Assembly (NCBI RefSeq): GCF_034344865.1
Contig: NZ_CP133774.1
Span: forward strand, 2,976,001-3,040,000
Reading direction: 5' to 3'
Source of the DNA: Pseudomonas sp. 10S4
GTDB taxonomy: Bacteria > Pseudomonadota > Gammaproteobacteria > Pseudomonadales > Pseudomonadaceae
DNA: 64,000 bases
Shown here: positions 18,999 through 27,072 of the stretch, in pieces
How positions within the stretch are numbered: the stretch's first letter is position 1
Layout: every line of letters starts with the position of its first letter
The notes under the pieces: model-generated
The model's input: the letters and a program-made list of their open reading frames with translations, nothing else
Database searches by the model: none
Told to the model about the DNA's origin: nothing
Program-made: the position numbers and the translations under genes

Positions 18999-19247
18999 TC
19001 AGTTTTGTGGATCGAGGTTGTCCAGTGCGCGATTCACCACCAGTTCACCCAGCATGATGATCTGCTGGATTCCCTGCAGGGTGTTGCGGTGGGTGCCTTC
19101 GAGAAATCCGGCGAGGTCACTGGCCATGACGCTGGCCGAGGCGAGGGATTCGCAGGCGTAGACCAATAAGGTTTCGGTGGTGGCGTTGGGGGCAACCTGG
19201 AACAGGTGGCTGGGGGTGTGAGGGGGATTCGGTGTTGGCTTGAACAT
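18999..19247 (-). CDS. DUF6124 small protein
   Basis: An 82-residue soluble protein matching a small Pseudomonas family: an N-terminal MFKPTPNPP motif, then two helices (ETLLVYACESLASASVMASDLAGFLEG and TLQGIQQIIMLGELVVNRALDNLD). Its function is unknown; the fold looks like a two-helix hairpin that could be an adaptor or antitoxin-like module, which is speculation. I chose the ATG at 19247, since MFKPTPNPP is the usual family start and GGAG lies ten bases upstream. That Shine-Dalgarno sequence sits in a strongly paired leader annotated separately, so translation is probably regulated. Confidence 0.75.
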   Translation of the reverse strand: MFKPTPNPPHTPSHLFQVAPNATTETLLVYACESLASASVMASDLAGFLEGTHRNTLQGIQQIIMLGELVVNRALDNLDPQN

Positions 19248-19249
19248 AA

Positions 19250-19379
19250 GGGCGTTACTCCATGCGGGCATAATGGAGCTGCCACTTTTGTTTTCCAGAC
19301 GAAGGTGGCAGCCGTGCGCGGACTGGAAAAACCGGTAACGCCCAACAAAACCCGGCAGACCCGAAGGTCTCCCGCGCAC
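19250..19379 (-). promoter_or_regulatory. Candidate structured 5' leader of the DUF6124 gene
   Basis: Read on the minus strand, this leader has five perfect helices. A 9-bp helix pairs 19250-19258 with 19335-19343. An 8-bp helix pairs 19314-19321 with 19372-19379. A 5-bp hairpin (19357-19361 with 19366-19370) closes on a C(UUCG)G tetraloop. An 8-bp hairpin pairs 19278-19285 with 19305-19312. A 6-bp hairpin (19258-19263 with 19273-19278) buries the GGAG ribosome-binding site. The first two helices interleave as a pseudoknot, and the first involves bases immediately before the start codon. Pairing rules are visible directly; regulatory function is inference. Confidence 0.55.
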
Positions 19380-19579
19380 AGCCGCCATAACATTGCATGC
19401 AGAAAAAAGCGCCGCAGTATGCCATGTGCAGAGGTCAAACGTTGATACGGGTTTTCCAGACCCGGTCACTGATGCGTCAGCGACCCCCAAAGCCTACCCA
19501 TCTCCCGTCCCACACACCAACCGTCAAAACGCGTCGGAAACGTCCTCAAATATTCGAGATTTGTAGGACCGTCTGTAGC

Positions 19580-20548
19580 TCAATTCGCCACCCGAACCCC
19601 ACCCAAACTCCCGCTCAATTCATACGCCGCCAATTCCGCCTGATGCGCCGCCAATATCTCCGGCAACGACCCGCGCAAATACTCGACCCAGGTCTTGATC
19701 TTCGCATCCAGGTACTGCCGCGACGGGTAGATCGCGTACAGGTTCAGTTCCTGCGAGCGGTAGTTCGGCATCACCCGCACCAGCGTGCCATTGCGCAGCC
19801 CTTCAATCGCCGCGTACACCGGCAACACGCCAACGCCCATGCCGCTGGTGATCGCGGTTTTCATCGCATCGGCGGAGTTGACCAAAAACGGTGAGCTATT
19901 AATGGTGACCATTTCCTGGCCTTCGGGGCCGTCGAAGGTCCATTTCTCCAGCGGGATCACCGGGCTGACCAGGCGCAGGCAGGCGTGGTTGAGCAGGTCG
20001 CTGGGTTTGTGCGCGCAGCCGTTGGCTTTTACATAGGCCGGCGAGGCGCAAACGATGCTGTAGGTGATGCCCAAGCGTTGGGAGACGAAGCCCGAGTCCG
20101 GCAGTTCGCTGGCGAGCACGATGGACACGTCGTAACCCTCGTCCAGCAAATCCGGCACGCGGTTGGCCATGGTCAGGTCGAACGTCACGTCCGGGTGGGT
20201 CTTGCGGTAGCGGGCGATCGCGTCGATCACGAAGTGCTGGCCGATGCCGGTCATGGTGTGCACTTTGAGCTGCCCGGCCGGGCGGGCGTGGGCGTCGCTG
20301 GCCTCGGCTTCGGCTTCTTCGACGTAGGCCAGGATCTGCTCGCAGCGCAATAGATAGCGCTTGCCGGCCTCGGTCAGGGCGATGCGGCGTGTCGTTCGGT
20401 TGAGCAGACGGGTTTGCAGGTGGGCTTCCAGGGTGGAGACCGCGCGCGAGACATTGGCTGTCGTGGTGTCCAGCTGCACGGCGGCGGCGGTGAAGCTGCC
20501 GGCCTGGGCCACGTAACTGAAGGCGCGCATGTTTTGCAAAGTGTCCAT
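19580..20548 (-). CDS. LysR-family regulator divergent from an efflux operon
   Basis: A 322-residue LysR regulator of the DmlR/AaeR-like group. The winged helix-turn-helix is at about residues 5-65 (MRAFSYVAQAGSFTAAAVQLDTTTANVSRAVSTLEAHLQTRLLNRTTRRIALTEAG), and the effector domain at about 90-295 (TFDLTMANRVPDLLDEGYDVSIVLASELPDSGF). It is divergent from the OM lipoprotein/FUSC/DUF1656/HlyD genes, a layout like aaeR-aaeXAB in enterobacteria. It likely activates that operon in response to an aromatic acid (inference). Confidence 0.86.
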   Translation of the reverse strand: MDTLQNMRAFSYVAQAGSFTAAAVQLDTTTANVSRAVSTLEAHLQTRLLNRTTRRIALTEAGKRYLLRCEQILAYVEEAEAEASDAHARPAGQLKVHTMTGIGQHFVIDAIARYRKTHPDVTFDLTMANRVPDLLDEGYDVSIVLASELPDSGFVSQRLGITYSIVCASPAYVKANGCAHKPSDLLNHACLRLVSPVIPLEKWTFDGPEGQEMVTINSSPFLVNSADAMKTAITSGMGVGVLPVYAAIEGLRNGTLVRVMPNYRSQELNLYAIYPSRQYLDAKIKTWVEYLRGSLPEILAAHQAELAAYELSGSLGGVRVAN

Positions 20549-20721
20549 GGGGTGCTCTCGGGTTCGATGGCAAATTGTGACACGAAGTTTCGTGGTCTGA
20601 GACCCCGACCAAGGGATTATCGCGTTAACGGTAACAAAGATTCACAGGAATCCCAGCTTATCGCCGTTCGGGTCGCCCCATAGAATTGCGCCACCGCAGG
20701 AACTGGCGTACGGCACAAACC

Positions 20722-20816
20722 CTGTGGGAGCGAGCTTGCTCGCGAAAGCGGTGGGTCATTCAACAATGATGTCGACTGACAGGGCCTCTTCGCGAGCAAG
20801 CCCGCTCCCACAGGGG
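20722..20816. repeat. REPIN (GTGGGAGCGAGCTTGCTCGCGAA class)
   Basis: An inverted REP pair in the 321-base region between the divergent LysR and efflux genes. The remaining intergenic bases hold no motif I can name. Confidence 0.9.
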
Positions 20817-20869
20817 GCAGTGTCCGTTCCCCAAAATCTCATGCCTCCCTCACTCAGGAATTTGCAGCA

Positions 20870-22381
20870 GTGCCGCGTCGCATCAACAGAGCGCTCAAGA
20901 CGTTCAGTGTTTTGGCTTTAACCCTGGCAATCAGCGGCTGCGTCGGTACCGGAGGTATTGCCCCACAGGGCAAGGCGCTGGAGGCCGATTCACTGGCCAC
21001 CGACGAAGCCATCCAGAACGCTGCACAGGACGCTCACTGGCCCACCGCGCAATGGTGGCAGGCCTATGGCGACCCGCAACTGAATCGCTGGATCGACCTC
21101 GCCGTGCAAGGCAGCCCGACCATGGCCATGGCTACCGCCCGGGTGCGTCAGGCCAAGTCCATGGCCGGTATCGCTGAGGCCGCGGAGTCGGTGCAGATCA
21201 ATGGCGAGGCGACCCTCAAGCGCCACAACTGGGCGACCGATCAGTTCTACGGCCCCGGCGATTTGGCGAATACGACCACCTGGGACAACAACGCCTCGCT
21301 GGGTTTCAGTTATGCCCTGGACCTCTGGGGCCGCGAAAGCAACGCCACCGAACGCGCCGTGGACATGGCACACATGACGGCCGCCGAAGCGCGGCTGGCC
21401 CAGCTCGAATTGCAGAACAACATCGTGCGCGCCTACATCGAGCTCTCGCTGCATTACGCGCAGCGGGACATCGTCGCCGCGACGTTGAAGCAGCAACAGC
21501 AAATCCTCGACCTGGCGCAAAAGCGCCTGAACGGCGGGATCGGCACCCATTTCGAAGTCAGCCAGGCTGAAACGCCGCTGCCGGAAACCCATCGGCAGAT
21601 CGATGCCCTGGACGAAGAAATCGCCCTGAGCCGCAATCAACTCGCCGCACTCGCCGGCAAAGGTCCGGGCGAGGGCGCGCAGTTACAGCGGCCGACCCTG
21701 GCGTTGGGCGCCGCGCTGAAATTGCCGTCATCGTTGCCCGCGCAATTGCTCGGCCAACGCCCGGATGTGGTCGCCAGTCGCTGGCAAGTCGCGGCTCAGG
21801 CCCGAGGCATTGATGTGGCGCACGCCGGTTTCTACCCCAACGTTGACCTGGTCGGCAGCCTCGGCTACATGGCCACCGGCGGCGGGGCGCTGGAGTTTTT
21901 GACCGGCAAGAAGCTCAACTACAGTGTCGGCCCGGCGATCTCGCTGCCGATTTTCGACGGCGGCCGTTTGCGCTCGGAGCTGGGCGAAGCCTCGGCCGGG
22001 TATGACATCGCTGTGGCCAAGTACAACCAGACGCTGGTCAATGCGCTGAAGAACATCTCCGATCAGTTGATCCGCCGTGAGTCGATGGACAAGCAGCAGG
22101 TGTTCGCCGCCGAGTCGGTGGCCACGGCGCAGAAGACTTACGACATCGCGATGATTGCCTACCAGCGTGGGCTCACTGATTACCTCAATGTGCTGAATGC
22201 CCAGACGTTGTTGTTCAAGCAGCAGCAGGTTCAGCAGCAGGTTCAGGCGGCGCGACTCAGTGCTCATGCTGAGTTGGTAACAGCGCTCGGCGGCGGATTA
22301 GGCGCCGGCAACGACGTGCCGACAGCCAGCCAGACCGCCGCACCGCAAACCCCGGCGCTGCTGAAGCCCCTCACAAATTGA
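20870..22381 (+). CDS. Outer-membrane efflux lipoprotein (NodT/OprM family)
   Basis: A 503-residue outer-membrane factor. A lipoprotein signal ends in the lipobox AISGC, with Cys24 as lipidation site. Two OEP repeats follow, each with a pair of barrel strands and long periplasmic coiled helices (DALDEEIALSRNQLAALAGKGPGEG and the NodT-type ALDLWGRESNATERAVDMAHM). It would form the trimeric exit duct for the downstream FUSC/HlyD proteins. The start is GTG with AGGA about 12 bases upstream. It is the first gene of the probable operon; a REP pair separates it from FUSC. Confidence 0.9.
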   Translation: MPRRINRALKTFSVLALTLAISGCVGTGGIAPQGKALEADSLATDEAIQNAAQDAHWPTAQWWQAYGDPQLNRWIDLAVQGSPTMAMATARVRQAKSMAGIAEAAESVQINGEATLKRHNWATDQFYGPGDLANTTTWDNNASLGFSYALDLWGRESNATERAVDMAHMTAAEARLAQLELQNNIVRAYIELSLHYAQRDIVAATLKQQQQILDLAQKRLNGGIGTHFEVSQAETPLPETHRQIDALDEEIALSRNQLAALAGKGPGEGAQLQRPTLALGAALKLPSSLPAQLLGQRPDVVASRWQVAAQARGIDVAHAGFYPNVDLVGSLGYMATGGGALEFLTGKKLNYSVGPAISLPIFDGGRLRSELGEASAGYDIAVAKYNQTLVNALKNISDQLIRRESMDKQQVFAAESVATAQKTYDIAMIAYQRGLTDYLNVLNAQTLLFKQQQVQQQVQAARLSAHAELVTALGGGLGAGNDVPTASQTAAPQTPALLKPLTN

Positions 22382-22407
22382 ACACAAATTTTCAGGCTCA
22401 CACTCAT

Positions 22408-22560
22408 CTGTGGCGAGGGAGCTTGCCTGTGGCGAGGGGGCTTGCCCCCGTTGGGTTGCGAAGCAGCCCCAAGACCTGCCAACGCGGTTTTTCAGGCACA
22501 CCGCATTTACCGATTTGGCGGCTGCTTCGCAGCCGAACGGGGCAAGCCCCTCGCCACAAA
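22408..22560. repeat. REP-type inverted pair with a duplicated left end
   Basis: The left arm begins with a partial tandem copy (GTGGCGAGGGAGCTTGCC directly followed by GTGGCGAGGGGGCTTGCCC). The right arm ends GCAAGCCCCTCGCCACA. It lies between the outer-membrane factor and FUSC genes. Confidence 0.85.
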
Positions 22561-22621
22561 TTTCGGGAGTGCCTGAAGTGAGTGTTCATCCTTCAAGCCC
22601 TCGACCACTGAGCAGGATTTA

Positions 22622-24826
22622 ATGACTCCCTTGCCCGCACCTCTGCGCTGGCTACATTCCCTTGAATGGCGCCGGGGTTTCTATGACTGGGCGCGCAGCG
22701 ATGGCGTGACCTGGGTCTACATTTTCAAGGTGCTGATCGCAGCATTCCTGACCCTGTGGCTGGCCATGCGCCTGGAGTTGCCGCAACCGCGCACAGCGAT
22801 GATCACCGTATTCATCGTCATGCAACCGCAAAGCGGCCACGTGTTGGCCAAGAGTTTCTATCGCTTCCTCGGCACGCTCGCCGGGTCGACGGTGATGGTC
22901 GCGCTGATCGCATTGTTTGCGCAAAACACCGAACTGTTCCTCGGCTCGCTGGCGATTTGGGTCGGGATCTGCACGGCCGGTGCCGCCCGTTATCGCAACT
23001 TCCGCGCCTACGGTTTTGTGCTCGCCGGCTACACCGCCGCAATGGTCGGTTTGCCGGCATTGGCTCACCCGGACGGCGCGTTTATGGCGGCGGTCTGGCG
23101 GGTGCTGGAAATCTCCCTCGGGATTATTTGCTCGACCCTGATCAGCGCCGCGATCCTGCCGCAAACCGCCAGCGCCGCGATGCGCAACGCCTTGTATCAG
23201 CGCTTCGGCGTGTTCGCGTTGTTCGTCACCGACGGCTTGCGCGGTCGCAGCCAACGCGAAGCTTTTGAGGCGAGCAACGTGCGTTTCATCGCCGAAGCGG
23301 TGGGCATCGAAGGCTTGCGCAGCGTGACGGTGTTCGAAGACCCGCACATGCGTCGACGCAACGGTCGGCTCAGTCGCCTGAACAGCGAGTTCATGAGCAT
23401 CACCACTCGCTTCAACGCCTTGCACCAATTGCTCGAACGCTTGCGCAGCAGCGAGGCGGACCACGTGGTGGCAGCGATCAAACCGGGTCTGCAGGACCTC
23501 GCCGAATTGCTCGATGGCTTCAGTGGCCGGGCGCTGACCAACGCCGATGCCGCGCGTCTGGTCACGGCGTTGACCGCTTACAAGGAGGGCTTGCCGGCGC
23601 GGGTTCGCGGTCTTCGGACGATCTTCCAGGAGACCGACCCGAGCGACGCCGAGCAGCTGGATTTCCACACCGCATACGAGTTGCTCTATCGCTTCGTCGA
23701 TGACCTGCACAGTTATGCACAGACCCACGCCTCACTGGCCGATCACACCCACGCCCGTGAGCAATGGGATGAACCGTTCACCCCGCAAACCAACTGGCTG
23801 GCGTCGGCAGCGTCGGGGATTCGCGCGACATTCATTCTGGTGGTGCTCGGCAGTTACTGGGTGGCCACTGCATGGCCGAGCGGGGCGACGATGACGATGA
23901 TTGCTGCCGCCACCGTCGGCCTGTCCGCCGCGACGCCGAACCCGAAACGCATGGCGTTTCAAATGGCTTGCGGCACGTTGCTCGGGGCGTTGATCGGCTT
24001 CGTCGAGATGTTTTTCATCTTTCCGTGGATCGATGGTTTTCCGCTGCTCTGCATGATGCTCGCGCCGGTGATCGTGCTCGGCTCATTCCTGACCTCACGC
24101 CCGCAATACGCCGGGGTCGGCCTCGGTTTGTTGATCTTCTTCAGCACCGGTTCGGTGCCGGACAACCTGACCATTTACAACCCCTACACCTTTATCAACG
24201 ACTACATCGCCATGGTGCTCGGCATGTTGGTGTGCGCCGCCGCCGGGGCAATCATCCTGCCGCCCAACAGTCGCTGGTTATGGCGTCGGTTGGAGCAGGA
24301 TTTGCGCGGGCAAGTGGTCTACGCCATCAGCGGCAAACTCAAGGGCTTGGGTTCGAGTTTCGAAAGCCGCACCCGGGATTTGCTGCACCAGGCTTACGGC
24401 TTGGCGGTGGGCCAGCCGCAAGTGCAACGGGACTTGCTGCGCTGGATGTTCGTGGTGCTGGAAGTCGGTCACGCAATCATCGAGTTGCGCAAGGAACAGG
24501 CGATTCTGCCGGTGCACCCGGCGTATGCCGAATCCCAACCGTGGCGCCAGGCGATCCGCGTGATGGGCCGTTCGCTGGTGCGGCTGTTCCTGCAACCGAG
24601 CCAGAGCAATCTGGAGCGCGGCTTGATCGCCGTCGACCATGCGATCAGCCGCGTACAAGCCACTGACGAACCGTTCGCCCCGCACTTCGACACCTCGGCG
24701 TTGCGTCGGGTGAAGAGCTATCTGCACTTCATCCGCACCTCGTTGCTCGACCCGCAATCACCGCTTGCAGGCTTCATAAACGTGGCCGCAAAGACCAAGC
24801 CCCAAGGAGTTGAACATGCCGCGTGA
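22622..24826 (+). CDS. FUSC-family inner-membrane efflux protein (AaeB-like)
   Basis: A 734-residue protein of the fusaric-acid-resistance/aromatic-acid-exporter family. Two sets of about five to six membrane spans (about residues 35-185 and 395-555) are separated by a large cytoplasmic region and followed by a cytoplasmic tail. RTAMITVFIVMQPQSGHVLAKSFYRFLGTLAGS and the second-half equivalent (LSAATPNPKRMAFQMACGTLLGALIGFVEMFF) are family hallmarks. It probably exports aromatic acids through the HlyD adaptor and NodT duct. Its end overlaps the DUF1656 start by 11 bases. Confidence 0.9.
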   Translation: MTPLPAPLRWLHSLEWRRGFYDWARSDGVTWVYIFKVLIAAFLTLWLAMRLELPQPRTAMITVFIVMQPQSGHVLAKSFYRFLGTLAGSTVMVALIALFAQNTELFLGSLAIWVGICTAGAARYRNFRAYGFVLAGYTAAMVGLPALAHPDGAFMAAVWRVLEISLGIICSTLISAAILPQTASAAMRNALYQRFGVFALFVTDGLRGRSQREAFEASNVRFIAEAVGIEGLRSVTVFEDPHMRRRNGRLSRLNSEFMSITTRFNALHQLLERLRSSEADHVVAAIKPGLQDLAELLDGFSGRALTNADAARLVTALTAYKEGLPARVRGLRTIFQETDPSDAEQLDFHTAYELLYRFVDDLHSYAQTHASLADHTHAREQWDEPFTPQTNWLASAASGIRATFILVVLGSYWVATAWPSGATMTMIAAATVGLSAATPNPKRMAFQMACGTLLGALIGFVEMFFIFPWIDGFPLLCMMLAPVIVLGSFLTSRPQYAGVGLGLLIFFSTGSVPDNLTIYNPYTFINDYIAMVLGMLVCAAAGAIILPPNSRWLWRRLEQDLRGQVVYAISGKLKGLGSSFESRTRDLLHQAYGLAVGQPQVQRDLLRWMFVVLEVGHAIIELRKEQAILPVHPAYAESQPWRQAIRVMGRSLVRLFLQPSQSNLERGLIAVDHAISRVQATDEPFAPHFDTSALRRVKSYLHFIRTSLLDPQSPLAGFINVAAKTKPQGVEHAA

Positions 24827-25016
24827 AATCGCCTTCCACGGCGTGTACATGCCGACCATGACGCTGATGTTTTTCATCGCCGCAGCGCTGGCCTGGGCGC
24901 TGGACCGGTTTTTGTCCGGGTTCGATTTGTACCGCTTCTTCTGGCACCCGGCACTGCTGCGCCTGAGTCTGTTTACCTGTCTGTTCGGCGCCTTGTCGCT
25001 GACTGTCTACCGTTGA
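24816..25016 (+). CDS. DUF1656 small membrane protein (AaeX-like)
   Basis: A 66-residue inner-membrane protein with two membrane spans (about residues 9-30 and 43-63) and the DUF1656 signature REIAFHGVYMPTMTLMFFIAAALAW. Members sit almost always between FUSC and HlyD genes, as here, and are thought to help the efflux complex. The ATG at 24816 follows AAGGAG and overlaps the FUSC stop, indicating translational coupling. Confidence 0.88.
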   Translation: MPREIAFHGVYMPTMTLMFFIAAALAWALDRFLSGFDLYRFFWHPALLRLSLFTCLFGALSLTVYR

Positions 25017-25026
25017 GAACGTTCTG

Positions 25027-25893
25027 ATGAAAAAGCTCTTCAGCCTGCTCGCCACCCTGTTGGTGCTGGCCCTCGCGATATGGATCGGCCGGACCCTGTG
25101 GGTGCATTACATGGACACGCCGTGGACCCGCGACGGCCGCGTGCGCGCCGACATCATCAACGTCGCCGCCGACGTCACCGGCGAAGTGGTGGACGTGCCG
25201 GTGCGTGACAACCAACTGGTGAAGAAGAGCGACCTGCTGATGCAGATCGACCCCGAGCACTACCGCATCGCGGTCAAACAGGCGCAATCGATGGTGGCGT
25301 CGCGCAAGGCCACATGGGAGATGCGCAAGGTCAACGCCCACCGCCGCGCCGACATGGACGCGCTGGTGATCTCCAAGGAAAACCGCGACGACGCCAGCAA
25401 CATCGCCGACTCGGCCCTGGCCGACTACCAACACGCCCAGGCGCAACTGGAAGCTGCTGAGCTGAACCTCAAACGCACCGAAGTGCGCGCGGCGGTGGAC
25501 GGCTACGTCACCAACCTGAACGTCCATCGCGGGGACTACGCACGCATCGGCGAAGCGAAAATGGCCGTGGTCGATATGAACTCGTTCTGGGTCTACGGTT
25601 TCTTCGAAGAGACAAAATTGCCCCACGTGCGAGTGGGCGATAAGGCTGACATGCAACTGATGAGCGGCGAAGTGCTGAAGGGGCATGTGGAGAGTATTTC
25701 CCGCGGGATCTACGACCGCGACAACCCGGAGAGTCGCGAGCTGATTGCTGACGTGAACCCAACGTTCAACTGGGTGCGGTTGGCTCAGCGGGTGCCGGTG
25801 CGGATTCACATTGATGAAGTGCCGGAGGGGGTGCTGTTGGCGGCGGGGATTACGTGTACGGTGGTGGTGAAGCAGGACGTTGTGGATAACTAG
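25027..25893 (+). CDS. HlyD-family periplasmic adaptor (AaeA-like)
   Basis: A 288-residue membrane-fusion protein. There is an N-terminal membrane anchor (about residues 6-26), a lipoyl/barrel-sandwich domain (VAADVTGEVVDVPVRDNQLVKKSDLLMQID), a coiled-coil hairpin (about residues 85-150), and a beta-barrel domain (YVTNLNVHRGDYARIG...FWVYGFFEETKLPHVRVGDKADM). It should bridge FUSC and the outer-membrane lipoprotein. It is the last gene of the operon. Confidence 0.9.
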   Translation: MKKLFSLLATLLVLALAIWIGRTLWVHYMDTPWTRDGRVRADIINVAADVTGEVVDVPVRDNQLVKKSDLLMQIDPEHYRIAVKQAQSMVASRKATWEMRKVNAHRRADMDALVISKENRDDASNIADSALADYQHAQAQLEAAELNLKRTEVRAAVDGYVTNLNVHRGDYARIGEAKMAVVDMNSFWVYGFFEETKLPHVRVGDKADMQLMSGEVLKGHVESISRGIYDRDNPESRELIADVNPTFNWVRLAQRVPVRIHIDEVPEGVLLAAGITCTVVVKQDVVDN

Positions 25894-25915
25894 GTAGACC
25901 GAGTCGCTGCCATCG

Positions 25916-25937
25916 TAGGCAAGCCCGCTCCCACAGG
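25916..25937. repeat. Solo REP half-element
   Basis: A single truncated copy of GGCAAGCCCGCTCCCACAGG without an inverted partner, just after the HlyD gene. Confidence 0.7.
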
Positions 25938-25952
25938 TTTTGTGTTTGCTGA

Positions 25953-25984
25953 GAAGAGGCCTGGGCTGCACCCCGGGCCTCTTC
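25953..25984. terminator. Strong hairpin between convergent genes
   Basis: GAAGAGGCCTGGG-CTGCA-CCCCGGGCCTCTTC forms a 13-bp stem with one wobble. No clear T run follows on either strand, so stop efficiency is uncertain. Confidence 0.5.
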
Positions 25985-25998
25985 GTTGGTAAGGCGCC

Positions 25999-26994
25999 TT
26001 ACTGTTGCGCCTGGCTGAGACTGACTTCGGCCTTCTTCACTGCATCAGCCACGTCCAGTTCTTTGTCACTGAGCAGCGCCATGACCTGCGGATTCTGCAG
26101 GACGTCGGCATTGGTGCTGTGCAACTGAGCCTGTCGTGAAATGATCACATACGCGTAAAGCTGATCACGGGTGCTGAACTCGGGACGAGCACTCACCGTG
26201 GCCACTGCGTTCTCCATAAAGGCATGGCGATCTTTCGGCGACAATCCCTTGAAGGTGTCGGGGAACTGCATATGGATGTTCGCCGAGTACACCGCGATGT
26301 TTTCCTCTCGCGCCTCCTTGCGCACCTCGTCCTTGCTGGTCACGTTCTTGCTCAGTTGCTCGTAACCTTTTTCTCCTTCGCTGAGTTGCTGCGGGTTCAT
26401 TCGTTGTTTCAGCGAGTCGATCTGTGCCGTATCGTCGAGGACTCTGGCCCAACTGTAAGCCACGGGCAGATTGGCTTTGTTGGTATGCATACGAATCAGG
26501 GTTTGCTGGGAGTCCGGATCGCCATGGCGTGCCGAGCGTTCCAGCCAACGTAAACCGAGCTCGGTGTCCGGCGTCTGTCCGCGCATGCCATAGGCAAAGT
26601 TCTGGAACATGCCGAACTCGGCGCACGAGTCATTTCTGACCGCGGAATACGCCATATAGCTGAAGGCTTCTCGGTCGCGCTGGGCGCTGTCCTTGCTCGT
26701 GTCCTGTTCCGCGATGCTTGCCAGATAACACAAGGCCCGGTCATGGGTGGGCGCGGCCATGATCAGGCAACTGCGGGCTTGCTCGGGCTTTTCGTCGTTG
26801 TACAACTGGTAGCCGATGCCGTAGAGCAGATCGCTGTCCATGTAGAGGTTGCAATACTCGTTGGCGACGGCTTGCGGTAACAGCTCCCTGAGGCTGAGCT
26901 TGGGCAGGGTGGCGTTCAGCGTCTCATCCGGTGAAGCCCCGCAGCCGACCAACAGGCTGGCCATGATCCATGGCAGTACGTTTAGCAATTTCAA
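25999..26994 (-). CDS. Lipoprotein with Sel1/TPR-like repeats (paralogue 1)
   Basis: A 331-residue predicted lipoprotein starting at TTG 26994 (AGGAAA seven bases upstream). A short signal ends in the lipobox LLVGC, with Cys18. Helical repeats of Sel1 character follow (DTELGLRWLERSARHGDPDSQQTLIRMH). Conserved Cys residues pair with those of its neighbour (YCNLYMDSDLLYGIGYQLY, ARSCLIMAAPTHDRALCYLASIAEQD). It is clearly paralogous to the next gene upstream, with matching order and length. Function is unknown; a periplasmic or outer-membrane scaffold is a guess. Confidence 0.78.
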   Translation of the reverse strand: MKLLNVLPWIMASLLVGCGASPDETLNATLPKLSLRELLPQAVANEYCNLYMDSDLLYGIGYQLYNDEKPEQARSCLIMAAPTHDRALCYLASIAEQDTSKDSAQRDREAFSYMAYSAVRNDSCAEFGMFQNFAYGMRGQTPDTELGLRWLERSARHGDPDSQQTLIRMHTNKANLPVAYSWARVLDDTAQIDSLKQRMNPQQLSEGEKGYEQLSKNVTSKDEVRKEAREENIAVYSANIHMQFPDTFKGLSPKDRHAFMENAVATVSARPEFSTRDQLYAYVIISRQAQLHSTNADVLQNPQVMALLSDKELDVADAVKKAEVSLSQAQQ

Positions 26995-27072
26995 TGAGAA
27001 TTTCCTGATCGCAATGATGTAACAGCGAGCATGGAACGAGGGAGCAAACTCCCTCGCCACCGCTGTGTCGGT

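Noticed and set aside
18999..19490. 163-residue extended version of the DUF6124 protein
   Set aside because: The extension is simply the leader RNA read in frame. The family start is MFKPTPNPP at 19247.
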